From Maricaulis sp048270265 (GTDB taxonomy: Bacteria; Pseudomonadota; Alphaproteobacteria; Caulobacterales; Maricaulaceae), in contig NZ_JBLWTD010000002.1 of assembly GCF_048270265.1 (NCBI RefSeq), positions 62,001 to 126,000 on the forward strand: a stretch of DNA of 64,000 bases. Reading direction: 5' to 3'. The position numbers and the translations under genes were made by a program. Under the pieces are notes generated by a model. That model made no database searches. It was not told the DNA's origin and saw only the letters and a list, made by a program, of their open reading frames with translations. The first letter of the stretch is position 1, and every line of letters begins with the position of its first letter. Positions 35,487-43,899 of this stretch are shown piece by piece.

Positions 35487-36045
35487 CTAGCGTTCGCCGC
35501 CGGGAACCCAGAGCACATCGCTGCGGCCNNNNNNNNNNGAAGCCCAGGTCGGACAGGCGGTTGAGATATTTCAGTGCCGCCGGATTGATGCGGGCACCGC
35601 CCGCGACCAGGGCCGAAACCTTGCGCTCGGCGCGGCGGCAGACGGTGCGCGACAGGTGCAGCCGCGCAGCCGCCTCGCTGCCGCCGGGCAGGATGAAGGA
35701 ATTGAGCCGGGACAGCCGGGCATTGAGCGCGTCAATCTCCTGCTCGAGCCGCGTCACCTGGCCTTCGGTGATGCGCAGCGGCTCGAAGCCGAGCGGTTCA
35801 TCGCTTTCGGGCACACACAGATCGGCGCCCAGATCGAACATGTCGTTCTGGATACGCTTCAGCACCGCATCGAGCTCATGGCCGCCGCCGAGGGCGGCGC
35901 GGGCCAGGCCGAGGGAGGAATTGGCCTCGTCAACATCCCCATAGGCATCGACACGGGGATCGTGTTTGACTGTGATCGACATGTCACCGAGGCGCGTTTG
36001 ACCGCCATCGCCGGTGCGGGTGTAGATTTTGTTGAGCTTGACCAT
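35487..36045 (-). CDS. PduO-type cob(I)alamin adenosyltransferase (interrupted by assembly gap)
   Basis: The N-terminal 169 residues have IYTRTGDGGQTRLGD (ATP-binding signature), VDAYGDVDEANSSLGLARA, FILPGGSEAAARLHLSRTVCRRAERKV and PAALKYLNRLSDL. After a run of ten N (35529-35538), the same strand resumes in another frame with SDVLWVPGGER and a TAG at 35487-35489, the normal PduO C-terminus. The gap is not a multiple of three and is too short for the missing dozen or so residues, so its length is nominal. The gene is likely intact and makes adenosylcobalamin. Confidence 0.85.
35529..35538. other. Assembly gap (10 N)
   Basis: Ten undetermined bases lie in the 3' third of the adenosyltransferase gene. 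The real length is unknown, and the frame on both sides implies that the missing sequence must differ from ten bases. Confidence 0.98.
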
Positions 36046-36121
36046 GGCCCGACACTAGCGCCTCAGCGGCAGCGGCGCGAGCCTCGCATCAGGGCATGAC
36101 GACACAGATCCGGGAGACGAG

Positions 36122-37240
36122 ATGATGATCCGACATTTTGCCATCGCACTGGCTGTCCTGACAGCGCCCGCCGCGCTGGCCCAGCCGACGGCCAATGATG
36201 CCGAACTCGCAGCCCTGGCGCAGCAGGCGCGCGAGGCGAGTGGATCGCCGGCCGTCGCCGTGATGCTCTGGCAGGACGGCGCGGCGCGCATCGGTGTGAG
36301 CGGTGTGCGCGCCGAGGGCAGTGATGTGACGGTCATGCCGGATGATCTCTGGCATATCGGCTCCGACACCAAGGCGATGACGGCCACGCTGGCCGCGCGT
36401 CTGGTCGAGCGGGGTGTGATCAGCTGGGATGATACCATCGGCGAACGCCTGGGCGATGTGGTCGGGGAAATGAATCCGGCCTACACCGATCTCACCTTCC
36501 GCCACCTGTTCAGCCATCGCGCCGGCCTGCCCGCCAATATCGGCATGGTCGACATGATCCGCTTCCAGATGGAAGGCACCGGCGGGCGCCCGATGCCGGA
36601 GCAGCGTCTCGATTACGCCACCCGCATCCTGCGCACCGCGCCGGCAGCCGAAGCCGGGACGGAATTCCTCTACTCCAATGCCGGCTATGTCGTCGCCGGG
36701 GCGATGATTGAACAGGCCACCGGCGAAAGCTGGGAGGCCCTGATGACCCGCGAGGTGTTCGAGCCGCTGGGGATGGAAACGGGCGGCTTCGGGCCTCCGG
36801 GCCGCAGCGATGTTCTCGACCAGCCGCGCGGCCACCGCTCAGGCATGCTCGGCGGGCTGACGGCCGTGCCGCCCGGGCCGCGCGCCGACAATCCGCCCGT
36901 GCTCGGCCCGGCGGGAACGGTGCATGTCTCACTGGGTGATCTCGGGCTCTATCTGGCTGCCCACATGGCCGGGGATCGCGGCGAGGGCGGTGACTATCTG
37001 ACAGCCGAAAGCTGGCAGATCCTGCACACACCGCCCTTCGGCGGCGATTACGCCCTCGGCTGGGGGATACAGGATGGCCGTTTGCGGCATGCCGGATCGA
37101 ACACGATGTGGTTCGTGCAGATCGTCATGGACCCCCAAGCTGATCGCGCCGTCGTCATCGCCTTCAATGATGGCCGTGTGGACCAGGTCGCACCGACGAT
37201 GGCGCCGGTCTTCCAGGCTCTGCTGGCGGCGCCGGACTAG
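36122..37240 (+). CDS. Secreted serine hydrolase (S12 beta-lactamase family)
   Basis: The 372-residue protein has a signal peptide (IALAVLTAPAALAQP) and an S12 catalytic domain: HIGSDTKAMTATLAARL for the SxxK motif, FLYSNAGYVVAGAMIEQATGESW for YSN, and RHAGSNTMW for HxG. The FRHLFSHRAGLP segment is also characteristic. It probably acts in the periplasm; the substrate is unknown. It is one of three paralogous S12 hydrolases in this window. Confidence 0.9.
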   Translation: MMIRHFAIALAVLTAPAALAQPTANDAELAALAQQAREASGSPAVAVMLWQDGAARIGVSGVRAEGSDVTVMPDDLWHIGSDTKAMTATLAARLVERGVISWDDTIGERLGDVVGEMNPAYTDLTFRHLFSHRAGLPANIGMVDMIRFQMEGTGGRPMPEQRLDYATRILRTAPAAEAGTEFLYSNAGYVVAGAMIEQATGESWEALMTREVFEPLGMETGGFGPPGRSDVLDQPRGHRSGMLGGLTAVPPGPRADNPPVLGPAGTVHVSLGDLGLYLAAHMAGDRGEGGDYLTAESWQILHTPPFGGDYALGWGIQDGRLRHAGSNTMWFVQIVMDPQADRAVVIAFNDGRVDQVAPTMAPVFQALLAAPD

Positions 37241-37249
37241 GCGCCAGGC

Positions 37250-37459
37250 TCAGCCGCCCCAGTGCTGTTTGGCGAAATAGATCAGCACGATCAGCACGAT
37301 TGCGGAGAACTGCAGCACGATGCGCAGGCGCATCAGCTTGTTCGAGCGCGAGCGTGCCTCATCGCCGGAGCGGTAGAGGGTGAAAATGCCGAAGCCGAGC
37401 ACGATCACCACGGCGAGCATGGCGACGTAAAGCAGTCCGGTAAGCAGATCGACAGCCAT
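37250..37459 (-). CDS. Twin-transmembrane (HIG1-like) small protein
   Basis: This 69-residue protein consists of two hydrophobic helices (LLTGLLYVAMLAVVIVLGFGIFTLY and LRIVLQFSAIVLIVLIYFA) joined by a basic loop GDEARSRSNKLMRLR. That is the HIG1/twin-transmembrane pattern found in alphaproteobacteria, where it associates with respiratory complexes. It starts on the last base of the Rieske oxygenase gene (TGATG). Confidence 0.85.
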   Translation of the reverse strand: MAVDLLTGLLYVAMLAVVIVLGFGIFTLYRSGDEARSRSNKLMRLRIVLQFSAIVLIVLIYFAKQHWGG

Positions 37460-38502
37460 CAGCTTCTCCATCTCAGGGTGGCGGGTTTGACAGGATTGAC
37501 GAAGGGCTCGCCGGTTTCGCGATGCTTCGTCCAGGCGCGTTTCAGCGCGAAATACCATTTCGCCTGCACGTCGGCATCGTGGATCAGCATCAGGTCGGGA
37601 TCATAGGCGAGGCCGATCTGCTGCGCATTCACCGCCTCGCGGTCCTGGCCGACGAAGATCTCGATCCCCTTGCGGATCAGGAAATTCGGCGTGATGTGCA
37701 GGAGCGGGTGATCCCAGTAGACGACGATGGTGATGGCGGTCGAATTCTCATTGGTCGGCGTCACGGCGGTGAAGCCGGTGAAATGCTTGCCGCCGGCCTT
37801 GACGTATTCGGTGCGCAGGCCCGGGATCTCGAAACGGATTTCCGTCTGCGGCTCGCCGAGCAGGGCGTAGAGATAGGAATTCTTCGACGGCACATGCGGC
37901 AGCATGGAAAAACCGCGCCCGACCGGGCCGAACTGTTTCGCCTTGTCGTGCACGGAACTGCCCGAACGCCACCACCACTGCCGGTGGATGAAGGGGATGT
38001 GCGCCGGGTCCATCAGGCCGATCACGGCATGGTCGACATGGCAGTTGAAGACGTCATGGATCACCATGCGCGGCTTCTCGCCCTCGGGCAGATCCAGTTT
38101 CGGCGGCGCGATCGTCGGTTCGGGATTCTCGTCGGACCCGTAATAGATCCAGACCAGACCCTGGTCCTCGTGCAGCGGGAAGGTGCGGGTGCGGATCCTG
38201 GACAGATCCATCGCCTCGGCCTGGTCGGCCGTCAGTGAGGGAATCGCGGCGCAGGAGCCGTCGGTGCGGAACCGCCAGCCATGATAGGGGCATTCCACCT
38301 GGCTCTCGCCCTCATGGCACTGCATCTTGCCGCCGGAGAGGAGAATGCCGCGGTGCGGGCAGACATCCTTCATCGCAAAGGCGCGGCCCTCATGGTCGCG
38401 GCCAAACAATATCGCCTCGCCCAGCAGCTCGCGATGGAGATGCTGGCCCGGTTTGAGCTCGCTCGAAAGCGCTCCGAAATACCAAAGATCACGCAAGAAC
38501 AT
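37459..38502 (-). CDS. Rieske [2Fe-2S] aromatic ring-hydroxylating oxygenase-type protein
   Basis: The 347-residue protein has an N-terminal Rieske domain (VCPHRGILLSGGK...VECPYHGWRF, ligands Cys-His and Cys-His) and a VanA-like C-terminal domain with the iron site DHAVIGLMDPAHIPFIH. Such enzymes are terminal oxygenases that need a separate reductase, none of which is adjacent. The substrate is unknown. The start, MFLRDLWYFGALSSELKPG, is standard for this subfamily. Confidence 0.88.
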   Translation of the reverse strand: MFLRDLWYFGALSSELKPGQHLHRELLGEAILFGRDHEGRAFAMKDVCPHRGILLSGGKMQCHEGESQVECPYHGWRFRTDGSCAAIPSLTADQAEAMDLSRIRTRTFPLHEDQGLVWIYYGSDENPEPTIAPPKLDLPEGEKPRMVIHDVFNCHVDHAVIGLMDPAHIPFIHRQWWWRSGSSVHDKAKQFGPVGRGFSMLPHVPSKNSYLYALLGEPQTEIRFEIPGLRTEYVKAGGKHFTGFTAVTPTNENSTAITIVVYWDHPLLHITPNFLIRKGIEIFVGQDREAVNAQQIGLAYDPDLMLIHDADVQAKWYFALKRAWTKHRETGEPFVNPVKPATLRWRS

Positions 38503-38596
38503 GGGAGGCGTGATAGCGGCTCAGACGGCGCTTGCCTAGTTCGAGGGGCCTCAGCGAGCTGCGGCATGATGACGGGGCATGCCCTGGTGCCGGTTT

Positions 38597-39457
38597 TCAG
38601 CGCCGGAAGATCGAGCGCAGCCCCTCCGAGGTCGCGCCACTTTCCCGCATCGCCTGCAGGGTGGCCGCCTGGTCGCGCTTGGCGAAGCGTTTGCCGGTCT
38701 CATCCAGTAAAAGGCGGTGATGGCGATAGATCGGGGTGGGCAGGCCGAGCAGGGTCTGCAGCAAGACGTGCAGCGGCGTCAGCTCGAACAGGTCCTCGCC
38801 GCGGATGACATGGCTGATGCCCTGCAGCGCATCATCATGCACCACGGCGATATGATAGCTGGTGCCGACATCCTTGCGCGCCAGCACGACATCGCCGAGC
38901 GGTGAAGGGTCGGCCACCACTTCGCGCGCGCCCTGGTCTTTGACGGTGCTGACGCCCTCCTCGACAAAGCGCATGGCGCCAAAGCGCTCCCCGAGATGAT
39001 CGCGGCAGCGATCCAGCGACAGCCGCCAGGCATAGGCCTCGCCCGCCGCCAGACGCGCCGCCTCTTCATCGGCAGACAGGGGCGTTACGGGCCCGCGATA
39101 GACCTCGCCGACACCGTGCGGTGCGCGGGCGATATCCTCCAGGATTTCGCTGCGCGTCTTGAAACAGCGATAGACGAGGCCCATCGCCTTGAGCCGGTCC
39201 AGCACGGCGGCGTAGTCATCGAAATGCTCGCTCTGGCGCCGCACCGGCTCTTCCCAGTCGAGCCCGAGCCAGATCAGATCGTCAAACAGCGGCGCCTCGA
39301 ATTCGCGTTTGCACCGCGTGGTGTCGATATCCTCAAGGCGCAGCAGGAAACGCCCGTCATGGTCACAGGCCGCACGCCAGGCGGTCCAGGCCGAGAAGGC
39401 ATGGCCGAGGTGCAGATAACCCGAAGGCGAGGGGGCGAAGCGTGTGACGAAATTCAT
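38597..39457 (-). CDS. gluQ: Glutamyl-Q tRNA(Asp) synthetase
   Basis: This 286-residue paralogue of glutamyl-tRNA synthetase lacks the anticodon-binding domain. It attaches glutamate to queuosine at position 34 of tRNA-Asp. RFAPSPSGYLHLGHAFSAWTAW is the HIGH region, RLEDIDTTRCK binds glutamate/ATP, HVIRGEDLFELTPLHVLLQTLLGL and FAKRDQAATLQAMRESG (degenerate KMSKS) follow. The short length is diagnostic. Confidence 0.94.
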   Translation of the reverse strand: MNFVTRFAPSPSGYLHLGHAFSAWTAWRAACDHDGRFLLRLEDIDTTRCKREFEAPLFDDLIWLGLDWEEPVRRQSEHFDDYAAVLDRLKAMGLVYRCFKTRSEILEDIARAPHGVGEVYRGPVTPLSADEEAARLAAGEAYAWRLSLDRCRDHLGERFGAMRFVEEGVSTVKDQGAREVVADPSPLGDVVLARKDVGTSYHIAVVHDDALQGISHVIRGEDLFELTPLHVLLQTLLGLPTPIYRHHRLLLDETGKRFAKRDQAATLQAMRESGATSEGLRSIFRR

Positions 39458-39519
39458 GGCTTAGTTTCAGACAGCTGGAGGGCGAGGCAAGCCCCGATCC
39501 GCTGCAAAGTCAAAACCTT

Positions 39520-40620
39520 CTAGCGCAAAGGCATGGCCAAAGGCCCTGGTTCGCATTGTCCCATGCCGACGATCTCGTCCTGACTGGCGACGATGAAGCC
39601 GACGCTTGTGCGAACGCCGATCAACCCGTCACTCATCGGCGCGGCCCAATGCGGCACGCTCGGTAGGCTGGAAATCTCGGTCACATCCCAGCCCGTTCCC
39701 CCGGAGCTCACCCGATAGAGGGTGCCCTCATCGATACTGAGGTGCGCGAGCCCGGTCACGGCGATAAATGTCCGGTCGCCCAGCGGAATCAGGGCCTTGA
39801 TGTTGTCCGGTATGAGGCGTTGATCGACGCCGCCTTCGCGCCAAACCAGTTCGCCACCGAACTCACCTTCGTCCGTATAGAGAAACTCACCGTTCAAGAC
39901 TTCAAGCGAGGCTGGTTCCCCATAGGCCGGGCGCGTGGCCGCCGCCTGGCGTGAGATGACCCTGTCGCGAAACCGGAACGCCTCCGACGGGCAGACATCC
40001 CATCTCGGTGTCGGAAGGCGGTAAAATCCCAGCTCTGGAAGACGCCGCGCCAACCTCTCGTCCTGGGACGGGTTGTCGAGAGGAACGGAGCCTCGCTCGG
40101 AATCCGGGCTGGGATTGTATCGAAACCGGCTGGCGGCGGCCCACGCGCGAGCGCGAACTCCCGGCAGCCAGTGGCTCGCGGCGAGTTCTGACAGACGGGC
40201 AACGTCCTCAGCGCCTCCCAGCAGAGCGATGGCATCAATCGCTGCCAGAGTTTCAAACCAGTCGCCTGAATCGAGATGCTCGCGCACTTCGGGCAAGCTT
40301 TCTGTGTCGCCGAAATGACCCAAGACCCGAAGTGCTGCAGTTCGCGCGAGTAGATCCGGGTGATCAAGGAGCGGCCGGATCGCCGCAGCCGCGGCCTCAC
40401 CGTCCCACCCCAGTGCGGCGAGGTCATTCATGCAGTCCTGGAAGCTGTATGAAGCCACTAGCGCCTCCGGCTCGGGTTCACTCGCGACCAGGCTGGGCAA
40501 TGGTTCCGCAAAATCGCTTAGATCGTCCACATGCTTCACGCATTCCTCCGCCCAGTGCAGCAGGGCCGGCGCATCGGCGTTTGCGAGCTGCAAGTATGCG
40601 GCGGCGATCAGGCTCAGCAT
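39520..40620 (-). CDS. HEAT-repeat protein of unknown function
   Basis: The 366-residue protein has a short hydrophobic start, then several helical pairs resembling HEAT/PBS-lyase repeats (AAIRPLLDHPDLLARTAALRVLGHFGDTESLPEVREHL, TLAAIDAIALLGGAEDVARLSELAA). The C-terminal half is beta-rich (FLYTDEGEFGGELVWREGGVDQRLIPDN). Codon use is less biased to GC than its neighbours, hinting at a newer gene. AAGGA precedes the ATG at 40620. Function unknown. Confidence 0.7.
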   Translation of the reverse strand: MLSLIAAAYLQLANADAPALLHWAEECVKHVDDLSDFAEPLPSLVASEPEPEALVASYSFQDCMNDLAALGWDGEAAAAAIRPLLDHPDLLARTAALRVLGHFGDTESLPEVREHLDSGDWFETLAAIDAIALLGGAEDVARLSELAASHWLPGVRARAWAAASRFRYNPSPDSERGSVPLDNPSQDERLARRLPELGFYRLPTPRWDVCPSEAFRFRDRVISRQAAATRPAYGEPASLEVLNGEFLYTDEGEFGGELVWREGGVDQRLIPDNIKALIPLGDRTFIAVTGLAHLSIDEGTLYRVSSGGTGWDVTEISSLPSVPHWAAPMSDGLIGVRTSVGFIVASQDEIVGMGQCEPGPLAMPLR

Positions 40621-40754
40621 GTTCAGATCCTTCAGGTGAATGCGGCTTTGAAACGACTTAAGCGCGAGATAGCGCTGGTATCAAGCACGGCGTGGCCTTG
40701 GCGAGGATGCTGGAACCGGCTATCTCCGACCCGACACCCCCGCAGGAGACATGC

Positions 40755-41417
40755 ATGACCCCGATTGATGGCCCCCGCCTTGCCCCGCGTGACGGACAGC
40801 CGCCGCGCAAGCTGGTGATTTTCCTGCATGGCTATGGCTCCAATGGCGATGACCTGATCGGGCTGGGCCAGCACTGGGCGCCCGCCCTGCCGCATGTGCA
40901 ATGGGTCTCCCCGAATGCGCCTGAAGCCGTGCCGGGCGCGCCGAATGGCTATCAATGGTTCCCGATCTCCAATCTCGACCCCGAGCGCATCGAGGCCGGC
41001 GCCGCGATGGCCGGGCCGGTCATCGACCGTTTCATCGACCAGGAACTGGCGCGCTACCGTCTGACCGAAGCCGATCTGGTGCTGTGCGGCTTCTCCCAGG
41101 GCACGATGCTGTCCCTGCAGGCCGGGCTGCGCCGCGAGCGGCCGCTGGCGGGTATCCTCGGCTTTTCCGGCGCCCTGCCGGGCGGGCCGAAGTTGAAGGA
41201 AGAGATGCGCTCCAAACCACCTGTCATGCTGATCCATGGCGACCAGGACCCGGTCCTGCCGCTCGGTTTCATGTTCGATGCGCTGGAAAATCTCGCCCAG
41301 GCCGGACACGGCGCGCAATGGCATATCTCCCAGGGCCTGCCGCACTCGATCGGCCAGGACGGGCTGCAGCTCGGCGAGCATTTTCTCAAGGCCGCGTTGT
41401 CGGGTCGCTATCGCTGA
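40755..41417 (+). CDS. Alpha/beta hydrolase (phospholipase/carboxylesterase family)
   Basis: The 220-residue serine esterase has the oxyanion loop IFLHGYGSNGDDL, nucleophile elbow VLCGFSQGTMLSL, catalytic Asp in MLIHGDQDPVLPL and His in QGLPHSIGQDG. It belongs to the Abhydrolase_2 family (EstB/YpfH-like). It is divergent from the HEAT-repeat gene; the substrate is unknown. The ATG at 40755 fits after the GGAG at 40745. Confidence 0.9.
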   Translation: MTPIDGPRLAPRDGQPPRKLVIFLHGYGSNGDDLIGLGQHWAPALPHVQWVSPNAPEAVPGAPNGYQWFPISNLDPERIEAGAAMAGPVIDRFIDQELARYRLTEADLVLCGFSQGTMLSLQAGLRRERPLAGILGFSGALPGGPKLKEEMRSKPPVMLIHGDQDPVLPLGFMFDALENLAQAGHGAQWHISQGLPHSIGQDGLQLGEHFLKAALSGRYR

Positions 41418-41628
41418 GGGCCACGCGCCGCTACGCCGTGACGCACCCGCTGTGGCCTTGATGTCATAGGCGTGTCACCGAAACAGGCGTAAACTTTTCT
41501 CCAAGGACACATGTTCCGATTCGCCTTCGGGCGGACGGCCAGTCCAAGGAGGTGCGTTTTCAGGACGATCGTCCGGGATACATCCTCCCCCCGCGGCCCC
41601 CGGGCCGTGACACAAAGGGGAGGCGGCC

Positions 41629-42216
41629 ATGCAGGTGCTTGCTAAAGCCCCGCAGGGATGGCCCTGTCTGGTGCTGAATGCGGATTTCCAGCCGCTCAGC
41701 TATTGGCCGCTCTCGACCTGGCCCTGGCAGGAAGCGGTCAAGAATGTCTTCCTCGAACGCGTCGCCATCGTCTCCAATTACGAGGACGTGGTGCACTCCC
41801 CGACTTTCGAGATGCACGTCCCCTCGGTCGTGGCCCTGCGCGATTACGTCGCCCTCGACCGCACCCCCGCCTTCACCCGCTATAATGTCTGGCTGCGCGA
41901 CGGTTTCAGATGCGCCTATTGCGGCGCCGGCGGCCATGGCGGCAGCGAACCGGGCACCGAACGCCTCACCTTCGACCATGTCATCCCGCGCCGCGCCGGC
42001 GGCAAGACGAGCTGGGAAAACATCGTCGCCGCCTGCAGCCCCTGCAATCTGAAAAAGGGCGGCCGCACCCCGCGTGAAGCCCACATGCCCCTCAAACGTC
42101 CGCCCCAACGCCCGACCATGTACGAGCTCCAGGCCCAGGGCCGCCGCTTCCCGCCCAAGTTTCTGCACGAGAGCTGGCTGGATTATCTGTATTGGGATGT
42201 GGAGCTGGAGCGGTAG
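41629..42216 (+). CDS. HNH endonuclease-domain protein
   Basis: The 195-residue protein has the HNH fold with zinc-binding Cys pairs: FRCAYCGAGG and CSPCNLKKGG, with the catalytic strand TFDHVIPRRAGGKTSWENIVAACSPCN between. It starts with VLNADFQPLSYWPLSTWPWQEAVK, as in the short cellular HNH family widespread in alphaproteobacteria, whose role (DNA repair or defence) is not settled. A 12-bp palindrome (41563-41574) lies upstream. The tail carries a Pro-rich loop and ends LYWDVELER. Confidence 0.88.
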   Translation: MQVLAKAPQGWPCLVLNADFQPLSYWPLSTWPWQEAVKNVFLERVAIVSNYEDVVHSPTFEMHVPSVVALRDYVALDRTPAFTRYNVWLRDGFRCAYCGAGGHGGSEPGTERLTFDHVIPRRAGGKTSWENIVAACSPCNLKKGGRTPREAHMPLKRPPQRPTMYELQAQGRRFPPKFLHESWLDYLYWDVELER

Positions 42217-42250
42217 GGGGGCAAATCTCCGCCCTCTCCAACCCTGGCCC

Positions 42251-42333
42251 CGTCATCCCGACGAAAGTCGGGACCTCGATTTCACGGGCTCCGCACTTAT
42301 CGCGTCGAGGTCCTGACTTTCGTCAGGATGACG
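42251..42333. repeat. 83-bp palindromic repeat, copy 1
   Basis: The element starts and ends with CGTCATCC/GGATGACG. Two 29-base arms (27 of 29 complementary) flank a 25-base loop. Compared with copy 2 at 44207-44289 it is the same length, and its loop resembles the reverse complement of copy 2's loop (shared GCGGAGCCCG), so it is inserted in the opposite orientation. It lies between the convergent HNH and serine hydrolase genes, 1-2 kb from copy 2. Confidence 0.85.
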
Positions 42334-42364
42334 ACGTTGAAGGTTATTTGAGCGTCTACTCGCG

Positions 42365-43408
42365 CTACCCCCGCCGCAAAATCCGCAATACCCGGTCATA
42401 GACCACCTCCGTCGCCGTCCATGTATTCCCGCCGCTCGTATTGACGAACTGCACCACCACGGCGTCGATATCGGGGTGGTAGCGGGCGATGCTGGAATAG
42501 CCGGCGACGAGGCCCGTATGGCCGTATTCATAGACGGAGGAATAGATCGCCTGTTCCTCGTCGGTGAGGAGCGAGCCGTCATTGAGGGCGCGCAGGAAGA
42601 TGCCGGTGTCTTCAGCGCTGGCGACCATAGTGCCGCCGGGGGCATGGTGGACGCGTGAGCGGAAATTCTCCTCCGGCCAGCCCGGATCATAGCCGCCGGG
42701 GATGCGCTCGATATCGACATCATCCACCGAGGCGAAAGTGTTGGTCAGACCGAGCGGGTCGAGGATCTCGCTGCGGATGAATTGCTGGTGCGGATAGCCC
42801 AGGGTCTGGTCGAGGATATTGCCGATCAGCAGGTAATTCGTGTTGGAGTATTGATAGCGCGTGCCGGGCTCGAACTCGGCCGGATCATCAAACACCAGCG
42901 CCAGATAGTCATTCACCTCGCCCGAGGTGATCGCCCAGCGATCGGGATCCTCAACCCAGTTGGGGATGCCGCTGCGGTGCTGCAGCAGCAAGCGCAGCGT
43001 GATCCGGTCGGCATTGGCGAGCCGGCCCGCCAGATCGGGGAAGTAGTCGGCGACGGTGTCGTCGAGATCCAGCCGGCCGTCAGCGACCAGCATCACGGTC
43101 GCCGTCGCCATATAGAGTTTGGAAATGCTGGCGATCTTGAATAGGGCGTGCGGATCGGCGGGGATGCGCGCCTCGCGGTCAAACCATCCCGCGGCATGGA
43201 ATTCCGGCTCGTGACCGGCGCGGTCGACATAGACGATGATGCCGTCGAGTCCGTAATCGGGGGCGGCATCGACCTGGTCCTGGACGGTGGCCGGCAGGGG
43301 CATGAGATAGCCGATGGCGGCGCGCCAGGGGGCGAAAAGATAGAGGCTGCCGACCGTCACCAGCGCGGCGCACAGTCTGAGAAGCCAGATGATGACGGGT
43401 TTTTTCAT
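42365..43408 (-). CDS. Serine hydrolase (S12 beta-lactamase family), membrane-anchored
   Basis: The 347-residue protein has an N-terminal transmembrane anchor (IIWLLRLCAALVTVGSLYLF), then KIASISKLYMATATVMLV for the SxxK motif, RYQYSNTNYLLIGNILDQTLG for YSN, and VHHAPGGTMVASAED for the HxxG region. It probably faces the periplasm. Substrate unknown. It is the third S12 family member in the window. Confidence 0.9.
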   Translation of the reverse strand: MKKPVIIWLLRLCAALVTVGSLYLFAPWRAAIGYLMPLPATVQDQVDAAPDYGLDGIIVYVDRAGHEPEFHAAGWFDREARIPADPHALFKIASISKLYMATATVMLVADGRLDLDDTVADYFPDLAGRLANADRITLRLLLQHRSGIPNWVEDPDRWAITSGEVNDYLALVFDDPAEFEPGTRYQYSNTNYLLIGNILDQTLGYPHQQFIRSEILDPLGLTNTFASVDDVDIERIPGGYDPGWPEENFRSRVHHAPGGTMVASAEDTGIFLRALNDGSLLTDEEQAIYSSVYEYGHTGLVAGYSSIARYHPDIDAVVVQFVNTSGGNTWTATEVVYDRVLRILRRG

Positions 43409-43458
43409 GGCTGCAATGTCCGTATTTCCGCCGCGCCTGCTTCAGCGGGCGGGTGCCC

Positions 43459-43899
43459 TCAATCGTCCATATGGCGGGTGATGAGTTCGATGAGGATCAC
43501 CGTCACGGCATGGGCCGTCAATGCGACCGTCCACCAGACCAGGGGCCATTTCATCACGAAACTGCCCGCGGCCAGGCAGATGGCGGTGAACAGGACCAGC
43601 CCGAGACCATAGGCAGCGCAATGGATCCACAGGATCAGGCGCGCGCCGGCTCTGACTTTGACATTCCGCCGTTGGACGATGCCCGTCGCCTCGATCTCCG
43701 GGTCGATCATCAGCGCCATCGCCTCGACATTGAAGGCCGCGGCAAGCGCGGTCAGCGAGTCCCGCGAGGCTTGTTCGCCATTCTCGATCCGCTGCACGGT
43801 GCGAAGGCCGATCCCGGCCAGTTCGGCCAGGTGTTCCTGCGACCAGTGCCGTTCCTCGCGCCAACGTCTGATCTTATCTGCGTCTGTCTTGTAAGCCAT
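43459..43899 (-). CDS. XRE-family regulator fused to two membrane helices
   Basis: The 146-residue protein has an N-terminal HTH_3 domain (IRRWREERHWSQEHLAELAGIGLRTVQRIENGEQASRDSLTALAAAF) and, after a linker, two C-terminal transmembrane helices (ILWIHCAAYGLGLVLFTAICLAAGSFV and LVWWTVALTAHAVTVILIELI). Membrane-tethered XRE regulators of this type are known as 2TM-domain proteins. The target is unknown; it is the only regulator near the serine hydrolase 50 bases downstream. Confidence 0.85.
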   Translation of the reverse strand: MAYKTDADKIRRWREERHWSQEHLAELAGIGLRTVQRIENGEQASRDSLTALAAAFNVEAMALMIDPEIEATGIVQRRNVKVRAGARLILWIHCAAYGLGLVLFTAICLAAGSFVMKWPLVWWTVALTAHAVTVILIELITRHMDD

